Notes: generated by a model from the sequence alone, not told the origin. Shown: positions 29,775-40,937, numbered from the stretch's first letter. The stretch: DNA of 64,000 bases from Cyanodermella asteris (GCA_900618795.1 UYJD01000005.1:1406522-1470521), one strand, 5' to 3'. Numbers and translations are program-made.

Positions 29775-30252
29775 CTTGTTGACGATAATGTGATGGCTTG
29801 AGGATGATATGAGTGTGGGGATGTTTACTCAAGTTTAGAAGTGAAAAGATGTGACTCGGATGGGCGAGAAGTGAGGAGGTCATGTTGAGAGTACAAAGAA
29901 GGGCATCGTTTGCTGGGTGACGCGAAATGCTCATTTGCATCATGGCATTCTTCACAATCGCCAATGACGCAGCTCCCCCGGAGAGGCAGCCCGCCGTCGG
30001 CAAGACCCGCTGCCTGCCCACGCTCTCCACCCAAGCTCGCTGGACCAACGCCGGTCGATCAGCCTTTGACAGGGGGTCCGAAAAGCGCCCCTCCTGTCAC
30101 GGTCAACTTGCGCATTCGGGCGAGGGCCGCAAGCTGCGGATCACGCCAGACATGTTGGCGCTGGCGTACCTCGTCGTAGATTTGCGATAGCAGGTATCAA
30201 ATGCATACACCAAGATAACATCGTTGGTCATCATCAATCAAGCTTCTTACCT
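29775..30252. other. Divergent promoter region
   Basis: Between the small minus-strand gene and the CoA-binding-domain gene. No gene recognised; small frames on the plus strand lack homology. Confidence 0.5.
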
Positions 30253-30952
30253 TTGCTACTCAGAAGCACAAGGACAGCTGGAATAGACTGTCCATCCAAG
30301 CTCGTGAGGAGCATACCATTGGCAACTACTTGTCTGTATCAGTGCCGCTCTCTTGCCGTTGCCTCCAAACCTTCAATACTGCTCCCACTCACAACAAAGT
30401 TGTCATACAGCCGGGCATTCCGCACAATGGCCGCCAACAATAGCGTCAAGTGCTTCTTCTCATCGCCACATTTCGCCGTTGCCGGCGCATCTCAAGACAC
30501 AGCCAAGTTTGGCTACAAAAGTAAGACCGAATCATCCTGACGCTCCGGAGCTCTCTTTAGGGGCTGAGCTGATTGACTGTCCAGTCCTCAACTGGTACGC
30601 AGTTCACAAGCTCTCTGTAACTCCCATCAATCCCAAGAGTCCCAGCATCAAGGTTGGCAGCGGCGAGGAGCTCACCACCGTAAAGTCGGTCAACGAGCTG
30701 CCAAATCCGGAGGCAACGTCACTCAGCATTGTCACACCACCGCCAGTGACCAAACAGATCCTCAGAGATGCCAAGAGTCTCGGCATCAAGGCAGTGTGGC
30801 TGCAGCCAGGAACCTACGATGAGGAAGTCCTCGAATATGCGCGAAAGGAATTCGAGGCTGGCATCGGCGGAACTGATGGAGGCGCGGGTTATGAGGGTTG
30901 GTGCGTCCTCGTAGATGGAGATGAAGGCTTGAGACAGGCGAGTCGTTTGTGA
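30253..30952 (+). CDS. CoA-binding-domain protein (YccU-like), two exons, possibly mitochondrial
   Basis: Exons 30253-30520 and 30585-30952 (intron 64 nt, GTAAGA..TCCAG), giving 211 aa, or 153 aa if translation starts at the ATG at 30427 (MAANNSVKCFF). Core: FAVAGASQDTAKFGYK-ILNWYAVHKLSVTPINPK is the Rossmann-type start of the CoA-binding family, followed by SLSIVTPPPVTKQILRDAKSLGIKAVWLQPG, typical of the YccU branch. No active-site role is known; bacterial relatives bind CoA or acyl-CoA. Residues 1-58 of the long form are rich in Arg/Ser/Leu and poor in acidic residues, so they look like a mitochondrial presequence; the start is not decided. It converges with PWP2 (108 bp between stops). Confidence 0.85.
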
Positions 30953-31060
30953 CATGTCATCAGATCTGTACCTTGCAGACATGATCGAGCTCGTTTGGGG
31001 CAAAAAGCTCCCTGGTTTGAGTTAGAGAGGTGTGGGTGTCAAACATCTCAGAAGAATGAA

Positions 31061-33799
31061 TCACGGCGAATCCTCAACACCTTGCCATTCTTCCCAGTTC
31101 GTGTCACTGTCGCCCTCACCATTTGTGACAGCCGGTTTGGTCGTAGGTGAAGTGCCATCGACACCGTTCATTAGTAGATCAACACCCTTCTCGGGCAAAG
31201 GCTGAGCAAGAAGGAAGTCTAACGTGTAGGTATTTCCGTCTGCGAGCCTGGCGAGATCGGTGCGTATCCGCGTGATGGCCTTTTGGCAAGACCGAAGCTC
31301 TGCAGAAAAGCTACCGCTCTGTTGCTTCAGGTACGTGCCGTGTTCGCTCAACAACGCTTTCAACCATAGTAAATTGAATTCCAGGTGCGGACTGGTGTCT
31401 GACGCAAGTGCAACGTATCTGATCAATCGTGCCAAGTAGACTTTCGGCATCTCGTGAACCACAAGCTGTATGTTCGATGGAGGAACGTTCTCGTAGACCC
31501 GTCGGATCAAAGGCATCTCGTTAAGTCGGAACGCCATGATCAAGGCGAATAAGTATTCTCCGCTCTCCAGGGCCTCTATGGTGGTAGCTGGGGTTACCTC
31601 TGTGTCCAAATCGAAAGGATCGAACTGGACAACGTCGTCCAAGGAATATACCAGAAGGCCTTCGGATGAAGCGACACAAAAAGCTCGAGCTGTTGGCGAG
31701 AATGCAACAGAAGTGACTCTGACTTCGGGTCGAGTCCTTCGTGTGGATGCGTCACCTCGGGTAGCACCTGGAAGGCTGCGATCAATGCGGTCGTCGCGGT
31801 CGGAGGCTTCGCCCTGGTCGTCAAGCAACCCGTCGGGTCCAGCTTCGGTCAGTCGACGAGAATTGAGAAACTCTTGTGTGCCATCGAGAGCCAAGTTCAC
31901 AGAGACCGTGAACTTCTTCAACAATGTCCCTGACTGCACGTCGTACAGACAAAGATGTTTACTGTTGCCGCCGGCTAGCAAGCTTGTTCCATCTACGCTG
32001 TAGATGATGGAGTTGAAGAATTTGGTTCCTGCAACCGTTGCCGCTGTTCGACGATCCGAAATGCGTCGCCCTCCAGAGACATCGCGCCGACCGTCAAGGT
32101 TTGATTCCTGGGTAGCATCGCTGATCGACCAAAACGTCAACTGTCCATCGAGAGTTGAAACGGCAATCTGTTTGCTGTCAGGGCTAACTGCCACGGCGAG
32201 GACATCGGCCTGCAGCTGGAACGGCTCGCTACTTTGACTGCGACCGAAAATTTCCCACGTCCGAATCGTGCGATCCCAGCTGCCGGTGACAAGTGTATTG
32301 CCGTCGGGAGAGAAGGCCATTGCCATGACTGGACCTTCGTGTCCGGCTAGTTGGTCAAGCAAAGCTCCAGTCTCAACCCTCCAGACCTGAACGTCAAAGG
32401 AGTCCTGAGATCCAGCACAGACCACTTCGCCGCTGGGGTCGACCGCAAGACAAGTGAACGGCAAGCGCGTAGCAGCTGTGAATGTGCGAAAAGTCCGGTA
32501 CCGCACCAGGTCCCATGCTCTGACCGATCCGTCGAGACTGGCTGTGAACAATACTCGACCACGTTTTGCGAAATGGCACGCTGTGATGGCTGCCGAATGC
32601 TCGGTGAACGTAACAACACAAAAGCCTGTCTGTACGTCCCAGAGTTTGAGTTTGCCATCATCGGCAGCCGTGACGATCTGTTGGCCGTCTGGAGAATATG
32701 CCACAGCATTGGTCGTGTCGAAATGGCCTTGTTGCTTGAGTATATAAGATTCAGACTGCCATTCCCACACCAACAATTGGCCTAACTTGGAGGCGCCAAA
32801 CGCAAGCCATTCGCCAGACTGATTTATCTCGACAAAGTCAATTCCGGTCTGCGAAATACTAAGTTGGTGTATCTGGTTGAAATCTGGCAGCTCGTACAAG
32901 CCGAAAAGACCATCAGAGAAGCCGACCACCATCAGATTCGACGAGCTGTGGAAAGCCGAAGACGTGACCTTGGTCTGGCTACGCATGAAAAAATTTCGCT
33001 TCACAACACGCCAGCGCTCTGTACCCTCTCCTCGGCCACTCTCTGAAGATGTATCATCCAAATGATCAGCGGCAAGATACCCCCACTGAAATAGTGCGCC
33101 ATCCTGGCTGATTGTGAAGATGGACTCTTGATCGCTGGAGAACCATGCTCCTAGGACGCTTTCTCTGTGCCCACCGAGAACAGTCGGCTCGAAGCCCTCC
33201 TCTTGAACGAGACTCCATATCCTCACTGACAGATCCTTGCTTGTGCTCAGGAAGAAGCGAGAATCATTGGACCAGTGAAGACTAGTAACGGCGTCGTGAT
33301 GACCGACGTGGGTGTGATGTTTAACGAACGGTGCAAAGCTGAGTTCGCCGTCAGCCTGAGTATCTGGTGTAGATGGCGTCTGCCAGACCTCGATCGTCCT
33401 GCCGTAGCTCACAGCAAAGTGCTTTCCTGAGGGCGAGAAGGCGAGGGCGGTGACTGATCCCTTGAAAGACAGATGGTGCAGCGCGAGGCGTCTCGGAAAG
33501 TTTGAGAGAATGGCGCGACCATCGTCGTCGACTGTAAGCAGGAGGTTCCCCCGCGGAGAAAGTGCTATGCGGGCGACGTTCTTGCGATGCGCGAATGGAA
33601 GGGTATGAGACTTGTTGTTAACGAGGTCGAAAACGGTAACACGATTGCCGACAGGCGACAGAAGACAGGTGCCATCTGGAGTGAAGAGAAGATTCCCTTT
33701 GCAGTAGACAGTGCCTAGAAGGTTTGAGAACTAATCCACGATGTGAGCCCGGGCAAGATGCGGGCGCCGCAACGAGCTTACCTGGAAGTCCGTCTTCAT
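31061..33799 (-). CDS. PWP2: Periodic tryptophan protein 2 (U3 snoRNP / SSU processome), two exons
   Basis: Exons 33799-33782 (18 nt, MKTDFQ) and 33730-31061, giving 895 aa; 51-nt intron. It is a subunit of the UTP-B complex that builds the 90S pre-ribosome in the nucleolus. The N-terminus joins to FSNLLGTVYCKGNLLFTPDG, the invariant start of Pwp2. About twelve to fourteen WD40 repeats follow (for instance GHHDAVTSLHWSNDSRFFLS, HFDTTNAVAYSPDGQQIVT, GHEGPVMAMAFSPDGNTLVT). The C-terminal Utp12 domain begins near residue 670 (TTIEALESGEYLFALIMAFRLN) and the protein ends in an acidic tail. Without the 18-nt first exon the protein would lack its conserved first residues. It shares a 447-bp divergent promoter with the septin. 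Confidence 0.96.
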
Positions 33800-34246
33800 G
33801 GTTGCCAAAATATACTATTGCATAGCTGTTGTATATGAGCGGCGAAGGCCAGGATGCTGGAAAGAGAGTATACACGGCAAGGAATCTCGAGCAGCAGCGA
33901 ACGGTGCATGCAGTGCAGATTCATCGCAGAGCTTCGGGCTTGCTCGCCGCAACTTTTTTTCCGATGTGCAGAGATGCAGGAGCTCAGCCACAGCTCTGGC
34001 GGCAGAGGCTGAGGAGCTGAGGCTGAGGCTTGGGCTTTCCCCACAGGTTGGTTGATTTGATCCGTCGGGGGCGCCAAGCAGAGCCAGGGAGCAGTCGGAC
34101 ACTCTCGCTTTCCCCTTTCGAAAGCTCGCTGCAGCTTTTTGGTCCGGCCTGCCAACCCACAACGCTCCATTGCTCCTCGCGACCGTTGATCTCACCTCTT
34201 CTGCCTCTCTTCTGTCGCTCGTTCTACTCGAACTCCACAAGAAAAA
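33800..34246. other. Divergent promoter of PWP2 and the septin
   Basis: Both genes start outward from here. Contains GAGGCTGAGG-type short repeats near 34005-34030 and a C/T-rich leader before the septin ATG. No gene. Confidence 0.55.
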
Positions 34247-35669
34247 ATGGCGACGCCCACCTCCGAGTCCGCAGGCCCCATTGGCATTGCCAACGTGAGT
34301 TTCCCCTGGCCGCCCAGATGCCGATTCTACGCTGACACCACACCTAGTTGCCCAACCAGAGGTACATTCCAACAACTCCGGCTTCCACTGCTCCTTAGCA
34401 TTGACATGACATGATACAGGCACAAGATTGTCGCGAAGAGGGGGGCTGCCTTCACTATCATGGTATTGCGCCTTTGCACAAGGTTCTAGTCACACAAGCT
34501 CATCGAATTGCAGGTGGCAGGCGAGTCTGGCCTTGGAAAGACTACCTTCATCAACACCCTTTTCTCGACCACCATCAAGAACTACGCCGACCACAAGAAG
34601 CGCCATGCTAAGCAGATTGACAAGACCGTCGAGATCGAGATCACCAAGGCTGAGCTCGAGGAGAAATTCTTCAAAGGTTCACTCGAACCCTGACTTGTTG
34701 TGAATGCCAGCTAACGTAGCCCAGTGCGCCTCACTGTCATCGACACTCCCGGCTTTGGCGACTACGTGAACAATCGTGATTCGTGGATGCCGATTATCGA
34801 ATTCCTTGATGACCAGCACGAGTCGTACATGTTGCAGGAACAGCAACCGAGGCGACAAGACAAGATTGACCTCCGTGTGCACGCCTGCCTCTACTTCATT
34901 CGCCCAACTGGTCACACTCTGAAGCCTTTGGACATTGAGGTCATGAGGAGATTGAGCACCAGAGTCAACCTCATTCCTGTTGTAGCCAAGGCCGACACCC
35001 TCAGCCCTGCCGACCTCGCCAAGTTCAAGCAAAGGATTCGGGCTGTCATTGAAGCACAAGGAATCACCATCTATCAGCCGCCAATCGAGGATGACGACGA
35101 ATCTGCTGCTCAGCACGCCAAGCAGCTTATGGCCGCCATGCCATTCTCCGTCATTGGTTCTGAAAAGGATGTCAAGACAGGGGATGGCCGCGTCGTCAAG
35201 GGTCGTCAGTACTCGTGGGGTATCGCCGAGGTCGAGAATGAAGACCACTGTGACTTCAAGAAGCTTCGTTCCATTCTCATCCGGACCCACATGCTGGACC
35301 TCATCCACACTACCGAGGAGACACACTACGAGACATATCGCGCCCAGCAGATGGAGACCCGCAAATTCGGCGAGGCTCGCCCACGCAAGCTTGACAATCC
35401 CAAGTTCAAGGAAGAGGAGGAGTTGCTGCGCAAGAAGTTCACAGAACAGGTCAAGGTTGAGGAGAACCGCTTCCGCCAGTGGGAGCAGCGACTTATCCAG
35501 GAGCGTGACCGCTTGAACAAGGACCTCGAGTCCACTCACGCACAGTAAGTGCTTGGCTATGCTACCTACAGGTTATAGATGCTGATTATGTTACTACAGG
35601 ATCAAGGAGCTCGAGGGCGAGCTGGAACAAATGCAGGGCTCCATACAGCGCAGCCATGGCAGACGTTGA
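34247..35669 (+). CDS. CDC12: Septin of the CDC12/AspC group, six exons
   Basis: Exons 34247-34294, 34348-34361, 34420-34462, 34514-34676, 34725-35544 and 35600-35669, giving 385 aa. Septins are GTP-binding filament proteins at septa and hyphal tips. The joined start reads GPIGIAN-LPNQR-HKIVAKRG, the CDC12 hallmark. P-loop GESGLGKT is at residues 38-45, the G3 motif DTPGFGD near 95, G4 AKAD near 175, and the septin unique element near 270 (SILIRTHMLDLI). The C-terminus is a coiled coil (KVEENRFRQWEQRLIQERDRLNK) continued in the last exon. Exon 2 is only 14 nt. Every joint keeps frame and restores family sequence. Placement with CDC12 rather than CDC3 rests on the LPNQR start. Confidence 0.95.
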
Positions 35670-36269
35670 TTCTTGGTTGTTGTTTCTCTATCAATCTCTC
35701 AAACCATTGCTTTCAGCTGGCTTCCTAGGTCTTACAGCACCGTGAACAGTTTCGGCGTTGCATGCAATACTACGGTTGGCGCAGCCGGTCTCAGCCACGG
35801 GCATTCGGTGTGTAGCAGAGAATCATTAGATACCCTAATTAAAAAGGAGCGTTATGAGTTATTTAGCAGTATAAGATATATGTATGCTGATTCGGAAAGT
35901 TGAATTTCCTCCTCACGTTGCAACTTGAATATCTCCAGTTGTCATCGGCTACGATCGGCCAAGACTAATCAAGGTTGTACGTTCGGCGACCACGAGCACC
36001 GGGATGATTTCAAGACGAGATGCTGGCTAGGCTGGTTAGCAGCATGATTCGTGTAGATCTGCGTGAGCTCTAGATAAGCAGAACGTGGTGCCGGTTTGGA
36101 TGAGCTCGGTCGATGCCTCGATGGTGAGCTGCCGTCTTGGCGCCGGGACCACCATCCGCGTCTCCAGAAATTGTGACTTGCGGCAGCGAAAATAAACTTG
36201 TACAACGTCGCGAGGCCAGAAGCTGTTCGATGAGCATGAAAGAAACCCTCTGCGATCTCGGCTAAGCTG
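35670..36269. other. Intergenic, 3' flank of septin and promoter of LeuRS
   Basis: No gene recognised. A+T-richer patch at 35835-35890 (TAATTAAAAAGGAGC and neighbours) may hold the septin polyadenylation region. Confidence 0.5.
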
Positions 36270-39200
36270 ATGAAGCGCGCATTGGCATGGCAGTGGCCAG
36301 CATCGCAACGGACAAGTGTCTTGAGAGCAAGACCAAACAATTTACAATGCCGCGTACTCGTCGGAGCGGTTGTATCTTCTAGATCGTTTGCAACTGGTCG
36401 AGGATCCAGGCAGGCTCCTCGCCGGCAACATGCAAATACTCAAGCATACGAACTGGATAGGGTGGCATGTCGGCAACTACGCTTCGGGAGCACAAGGGTC
36501 ACATGCCCCAGGAATCACAGGAATGATGCGCAGGTGGCACCGGTGAAGGTCTCAACTATCAAGAACGAGACTAGAGGCTTTGCTTCGACAGACAGCAGCT
36601 CTGGAGGCGTTCTTGACCTGCCGAGACTTGACAAGAAATGGCAGCAAGCATGGGTATTTTCACGCGAAAGCTCTCGACATCTAGATGGAAATGCAGCCGA
36701 AACGGACAAGAGACGGAAAGCATACATCCTTCCCATGTTCCCCTATCCGTCCGGAAACTTGCACATGGGGCACATGCGGGTCTATACCATAGCTGACGTG
36801 CTATCTAGATGGAAACAAATGTCCGGTTACAAGGTGCTGAGCCCAATGGGCTGGGACGCATTCGGTCTGCCAGCTGAGAATGCTGCTATCGAGAGAGGCG
36901 TGGAGCCTGCAGCCTGGACAGCGGGAAACATCGTGAGGATGCGGGACTTGCTCAAGGAGATGAACACCGACTTGGACTGGTCAAGAGAGTTTGCCACGTG
37001 CGATCCATCCTTCTACAAGCACACTCAGAAGCTGTTTCTTCTCATGCTTGAGCACGGAATGGCCTACCAGGCGGAGGGTATGGTCAATTGGGACCCAATC
37101 GACAAAACAGTGCTTGCCAACGAGCAGGTGGACAAGAATGGTTTCTCGTGGAGGAGTGGTGCCAAGGTCGAACAAAGGTCACTCAAGCAATGGTATCTTA
37201 GGGTCACTGAATACAAGCAGTCGCTGCTAGACGACCTGGACTTGCTGGCTAGGAATCAACGATGGCCGGAACGAGTATTGGAACAACAGCGCCACTGGAT
37301 CGGACGGTCTGAAGGTGCGAAATTCAAGTTCATGGTCGGCTCTGTTGATCAAAATCCCCTGGATTTCCGACCCATAGAGGTTTTCACTACCCGGCCGGAC
37401 ACTCTACTGGGTGTGCAATTTCTAGCCATTTCTACGTCTCACCCTCTTGTGGTTGCTCGGCTACCCCACGATGCGAATCTCAGGACATTCGTGGAGCAAG
37501 CAGCGAATGCGCCAGCAGATTCCAAGCTGGGATATCAGCTGAATGACGCAGTCGCTGTGAACCCAGCAATCACATTGCCGAAATCACCTGATACCATTTC
37601 AGCTTCGATTCCAGTATTTGTTGCTCCCTATGTTCTTGACAACTACGGCGAAGGGGCCGTGATGGGCGTTCCTGGGCATGATGACCGCGACCATGCGTTC
37701 TGGAGGCTCAATCGTCCTGACCAATCTGTCCTGAGCGTGATTGGACCGGCTGACGGCCAAAGCCCAGCCGTGGAAGGTAGTGCCTTTACACAAGCAGGAA
37801 AACTGCTACCAGTATGTGGTCCATATGCAGGTCTGTCCTCTTCCCAAGCTGGAGCCCAATTCGTTTCACGACTGTCAGCGAAAAAGCTGGGAGAGAAAAG
37901 CGAAACATGGAGGCTTCGAGATTGGCTGATCAGCCGGCAAAGATACTGGGGAACTCCGATCCCCGTGGTTCACTGTGACTCGTGCGGGGTGGTTCCAGTA
38001 CCTGACGATCAGCTGCCAGTGACGCTTCCTGATTTGCCCGGAAAGGCTTTTGCGGGCAAGACGGGAAATCCGCTGGAAAAGGCGGAGGATTGGATCAAAA
38101 CACCCTGTCCGACTTGCCAAAAACCAGCAAGGCGAGACACTGATACCATGGACACCTTCGTCGACTCGTCATGGTACTTTACTCGCTTTCCCGATGTCAA
38201 TAACGGCAAAGAACTTTTCTCCAGGCACAGCGCCGACGCTTCTCTTCCGGTCGATATGTATATTGGTGGCGTAGAGCATGCCATTTTGCACTTGCTTTAC
38301 GCTCGATTTGTATCAAAATTCCTGGCTAATATTGGTCTATGGCCACATGGTAACAAACTATCCGTTCGAGGAGAGCCGTTCGACAACCTAATTACGCAAG
38401 GGATGGTACATGGCAAGACTTATTCCCATCCTGATACTGGACGCTTCCTCCGCCCTGACGAAGTTGACTTGAGCTTTCCTAACGAGCCAAAGATCGCCGG
38501 TACCAAGCTCACCCCGAACTTGAGCTACGAAAAGATGAGCAAGAGCAAGTACAATGGCGTCGATCCAACTTCCCTTATCCACCAATATGGCGCTGACGTT
38601 GTCCGTGCTCATACATTATTCTCGGCGCCTGTTGCTGATGTCTTAGCCTGGGATGATGCGAAAATTGTAGGCTCTTCTCGCTGGCTTAAACGCTTGTGGA
38701 AGCACATTGCCAAAGTCAGCGACAGGCTTGCAGACCATTCTGGAGTTCTCACAGAGTCGAAGGAGGTGCCCTTTTCTGATATGCAAGGTCAAGATCAGCA
38801 ATCGTGGAAGTCTGTTCAGAGTCTTGTCGCTAGTATCAATCGTGCTTACGAAGAGGTCTCTCTGAACACGCTGGTATCGGATCTCATGAAGCTGACTGGG
38901 GAGCTCATCAACAACCCTGCTCACTCCGCGATCGTCGAGTATCAGAGGACTAGTGTCATGTTGAGGGCTTTGGCGCCCGTGGCACCTGCCTTTGCAGAAG
39001 AATGCTGGGAGAAACTACATGCTCACCACCAAATCAGGCGATCCATCTTCAACGCTGCTTTTCCTGTACTCGACCAGGCTGCCGCACTTGCCGAAGAAAC
39101 TCAAACTTGCACAGTCCAGGAGAATGGGAAGTTGCGATTCACGGTGGAGATTCCCATCGCTCCTCAAAACCTGGACAACCCGCACGGATGGGCAGTCGAG

Positions 39201-39308
39201 AAGCTTAAAGCGACCGAGCAAGGCGCCCGTTGGTTCCAAGAGAAAGGCGCATCATGGAAGAGAACCATTGTTGTCCGAGGAGGAAAAGTCATCAACTTTG
39301 TAAGATAG
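36270..39308 (+). CDS. NAM2: Mitochondrial leucyl-tRNA synthetase
   Basis: 1012 aa, no intron. A class Ia synthetase charging mitochondrial tRNA-Leu; yeast Nam2 also helps splice group I introns. The N-terminal 100 residues are Arg/Ser/Gln-rich with few acids (presequence). The catalytic core starts at KWQQAWVF; the HIGH-type motif is PYPSGNLHMGHMRVYTIADV near residues 158-175. The CP1 editing domain runs about 340-540 with the threonine-rich segment FTTRPDTLLG and GVPGHDDRDHAFW. The RLRDWLISRQRYWGTPIP block follows, and the KMSKS motif EKMSKSKYNG lies near residues 753-762. Bacterial/mitochondrial architecture, about 900 residues plus presequence. It converges with the ATP-grasp gene (129 bp between stops) and marks the left border of the mycosporine cluster. 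Confidence 0.96.
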   Translation: MKRALAWQWPASQRTSVLRARPNNLQCRVLVGAVVSSRSFATGRGSRQAPRRQHANTQAYELDRVACRQLRFGSTRVTCPRNHRNDAQVAPVKVSTIKNETRGFASTDSSSGGVLDLPRLDKKWQQAWVFSRESSRHLDGNAAETDKRRKAYILPMFPYPSGNLHMGHMRVYTIADVLSRWKQMSGYKVLSPMGWDAFGLPAENAAIERGVEPAAWTAGNIVRMRDLLKEMNTDLDWSREFATCDPSFYKHTQKLFLLMLEHGMAYQAEGMVNWDPIDKTVLANEQVDKNGFSWRSGAKVEQRSLKQWYLRVTEYKQSLLDDLDLLARNQRWPERVLEQQRHWIGRSEGAKFKFMVGSVDQNPLDFRPIEVFTTRPDTLLGVQFLAISTSHPLVVARLPHDANLRTFVEQAANAPADSKLGYQLNDAVAVNPAITLPKSPDTISASIPVFVAPYVLDNYGEGAVMGVPGHDDRDHAFWRLNRPDQSVLSVIGPADGQSPAVEGSAFTQAGKLLPVCGPYAGLSSSQAGAQFVSRLSAKKLGEKSETWRLRDWLISRQRYWGTPIPVVHCDSCGVVPVPDDQLPVTLPDLPGKAFAGKTGNPLEKAEDWIKTPCPTCQKPARRDTDTMDTFVDSSWYFTRFPDVNNGKELFSRHSADASLPVDMYIGGVEHAILHLLYARFVSKFLANIGLWPHGNKLSVRGEPFDNLITQGMVHGKTYSHPDTGRFLRPDEVDLSFPNEPKIAGTKLTPNLSYEKMSKSKYNGVDPTSLIHQYGADVVRAHTLFSAPVADVLAWDDAKIVGSSRWLKRLWKHIAKVSDRLADHSGVLTESKEVPFSDMQGQDQQSWKSVQSLVASINRAYEEVSLNTLVSDLMKLTGELINNPAHSAIVEYQRTSVMLRALAPVAPAFAEECWEKLHAHHQIRRSIFNAAFPVLDQAAALAEETQTCTVQENGKLRFTVEIPIAPQNLDNPHGWAVEKLKATEQGARWFQEKGASWKRTIVVRGGKVINFVR

Positions 39309-39437
39309 CCGAAATGATCAGAGAGTGTACGATAAGGTGTCTTAATACCGAACATTTATTTCATCAATTTCCAAGATCCTCCGATACGTCTCACGGATGA
39401 CATCAATTTGTGAGACCAGGGCCGTCTCTATTTCACT

Positions 39438-40937
39438 TCAACATCTAAACATCTTTGCAGTGCTCACGTTTACCCTGCTCCACCACTGTCGCTTCCAGAT
39501 TGACGCAACAAACATGCCCGGCCAGTAAACGTGATAAAGCCACCACCAAGGCAAAGGATCCCAAACTTCGTATGTCCCGTCTTTCCAGAAGAGCAGGTGC
39601 TCGATGAAAATCTTGAATCCAGCGATAAGTTTCATCGGTCTCTGTCGCAATAAGAACAAGCGGAGCAATGGCAATAGTACCAGTTCAACGAGATCGTGCC
39701 CGATCCAGTAATAACGTGCAGGATCCTTGGGTGTAAGCACGTTAGCTTTGTGCGGGTGACTGGTGCCATTGGGCTGAGACGGGACAGCCGCTTGCAGATA
39801 GGCGTTGGACATTGGCTTCCCGAGACCGTTGAACAGTACCACGGCCGTGTGGGCCCGAGGATTGCATTCGATTGGAAACAGCAACTGCTCAATGCCTTTT
39901 TCCGTACTCCTCTGATGCACGAGAAAATCAAAACTCAAATGGCCGCTCCAGTCAGCCCCGCTGCGTGCTACGAACTCGGTCGTGAACTTGAGCATCGACT
40001 CGTTTAACGGTGAGTTCGATGGCAGAGCCACGTAGTGCATGAGCAGTTCGGAGCTCTCGCAGGCTGTGAAGGCGACGACTTCGCCCTTGACCACCAAGGC
40101 GTGAGTGCAGTACTCGCTACCTTTGACAAATTCCTGGAGCACCCACGGCTTTGTGTTTGAGATGGGGATCTTGCTGAGATGCGAATACGTCTGCGATAAA
40201 GTTCGTCGAGGAAGAAGGGTCATGTCGCCACGGGCCGAGTCGTCGACGCCGACCGACTTCATGATATACGTCTTCCGCCGCTTCGGGGCCGTGTCCAGGA
40301 TCTTGTGTACCATTGCCCGGGATGTCACGTCGTAGGTCTCCGGTACAGGCAGACCAAGCGATCGAGTGTGCGCAATGAAGCTGCTTTTCTCGTGAAGCAT
40401 GCCAGTGGTTCCGGCGTCATATTGCACAGCGACGCAGCTCGTACGGCGCTCCACGACTTCTTTAGCCTGTCCGTCTTCGACTGCTGAGGCCACGCCGCTG
40501 CAGCTGACCCATAGATCGACGCGCTCGACGGCTACGATTCCAAGCAATTCTTGAGTGTAGAAAGATGCACCATTGACCGGGTCCGGAACCGGAAGACTGT
40601 AGAATCTTTTCAGAGCTCGGGAGAATCGCCCACAAACCGGGACACCGTATGGCTCAAAATCGGCGCCGATGACCGTATGGCCAGCTTCATGAAAGAGTCG
40701 AGCGATTGCAAGCCCTTTTGACATGCCAACTCCAGTGACCAAGACTGTCTTGGGCTGGAACGAAGAATTCTGACGCGCGAGTCGTCGGCGAATGTAGTGG
40801 CGGGGAAACGTCAGGAGCTGGAGGACGTATGTGCACAGCACAGCATAGCTGCTCAGTGGGAGCAAGGTGATGCTGAGCACTATGAGAGCGGCATTCTGGA
40901 GGAAATGGGCAGCAGCCGGAGAGCTTGACGTGAGCAT
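39438..40937 (-). CDS. mysC: ATP-grasp ligase of mycosporine biosynthesis (MysC-like)
   Basis: 499 aa, no intron. By similarity to cyanobacterial MysC it would activate 4-deoxygadusol with ATP and condense it with an amino acid to give a mono-substituted mycosporine. The N-terminus has a strong hydrophobic segment (residues of about 15-43, AALIVLSITLLPLSSYAVL) and a basic stop RRRLARQ, as in MysC. Then come the pre-ATP-grasp fold VLVTGVGMSKGLAIARLFHEAGH and FYSLPVPDP. The ATP-grasp lid/strands are KTYIMKSVGVDDSARGDM and PWVLQEFVKGSEYCTHALV, and the metal-binding end is LLFPIECNPRAHTAVVLF (Glu and Asn ligands). The C-terminus is hydrophobic and Trp-rich (DPLPWWWLYHVYWPGMFVASIW), again as in MysC. 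The O-methyltransferase on the same strand lies 489 bp upstream. The amino acid used cannot be read from sequence. Confidence 0.9.
   Translation of the reverse strand: MLTSSSPAAAHFLQNAALIVLSITLLPLSSYAVLCTYVLQLLTFPRHYIRRRLARQNSSFQPKTVLVTGVGMSKGLAIARLFHEAGHTVIGADFEPYGVPVCGRFSRALKRFYSLPVPDPVNGASFYTQELLGIVAVERVDLWVSCSGVASAVEDGQAKEVVERRTSCVAVQYDAGTTGMLHEKSSFIAHTRSLGLPVPETYDVTSRAMVHKILDTAPKRRKTYIMKSVGVDDSARGDMTLLPRRTLSQTYSHLSKIPISNTKPWVLQEFVKGSEYCTHALVVKGEVVAFTACESSELLMHYVALPSNSPLNESMLKFTTEFVARSGADWSGHLSFDFLVHQRSTEKGIEQLLFPIECNPRAHTAVVLFNGLGKPMSNAYLQAAVPSQPNGTSHPHKANVLTPKDPARYYWIGHDLVELVLLPLLRLFLLRQRPMKLIAGFKIFIEHLLFWKDGTYEVWDPLPWWWLYHVYWPGMFVASIWKRQWWSRVNVSTAKMFRC

Noticed and set aside
34247-35669. 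Assignment of the septin to the CDC3 group
   Set aside because: The GIAN-LPNQR-HKIV start and the QWEQ coiled-coil end match the CDC12 type better.
35969-36340. 123-codon minus-strand frame
   Set aside because: Overlaps the LeuRS presequence on the other strand and shows no domain.
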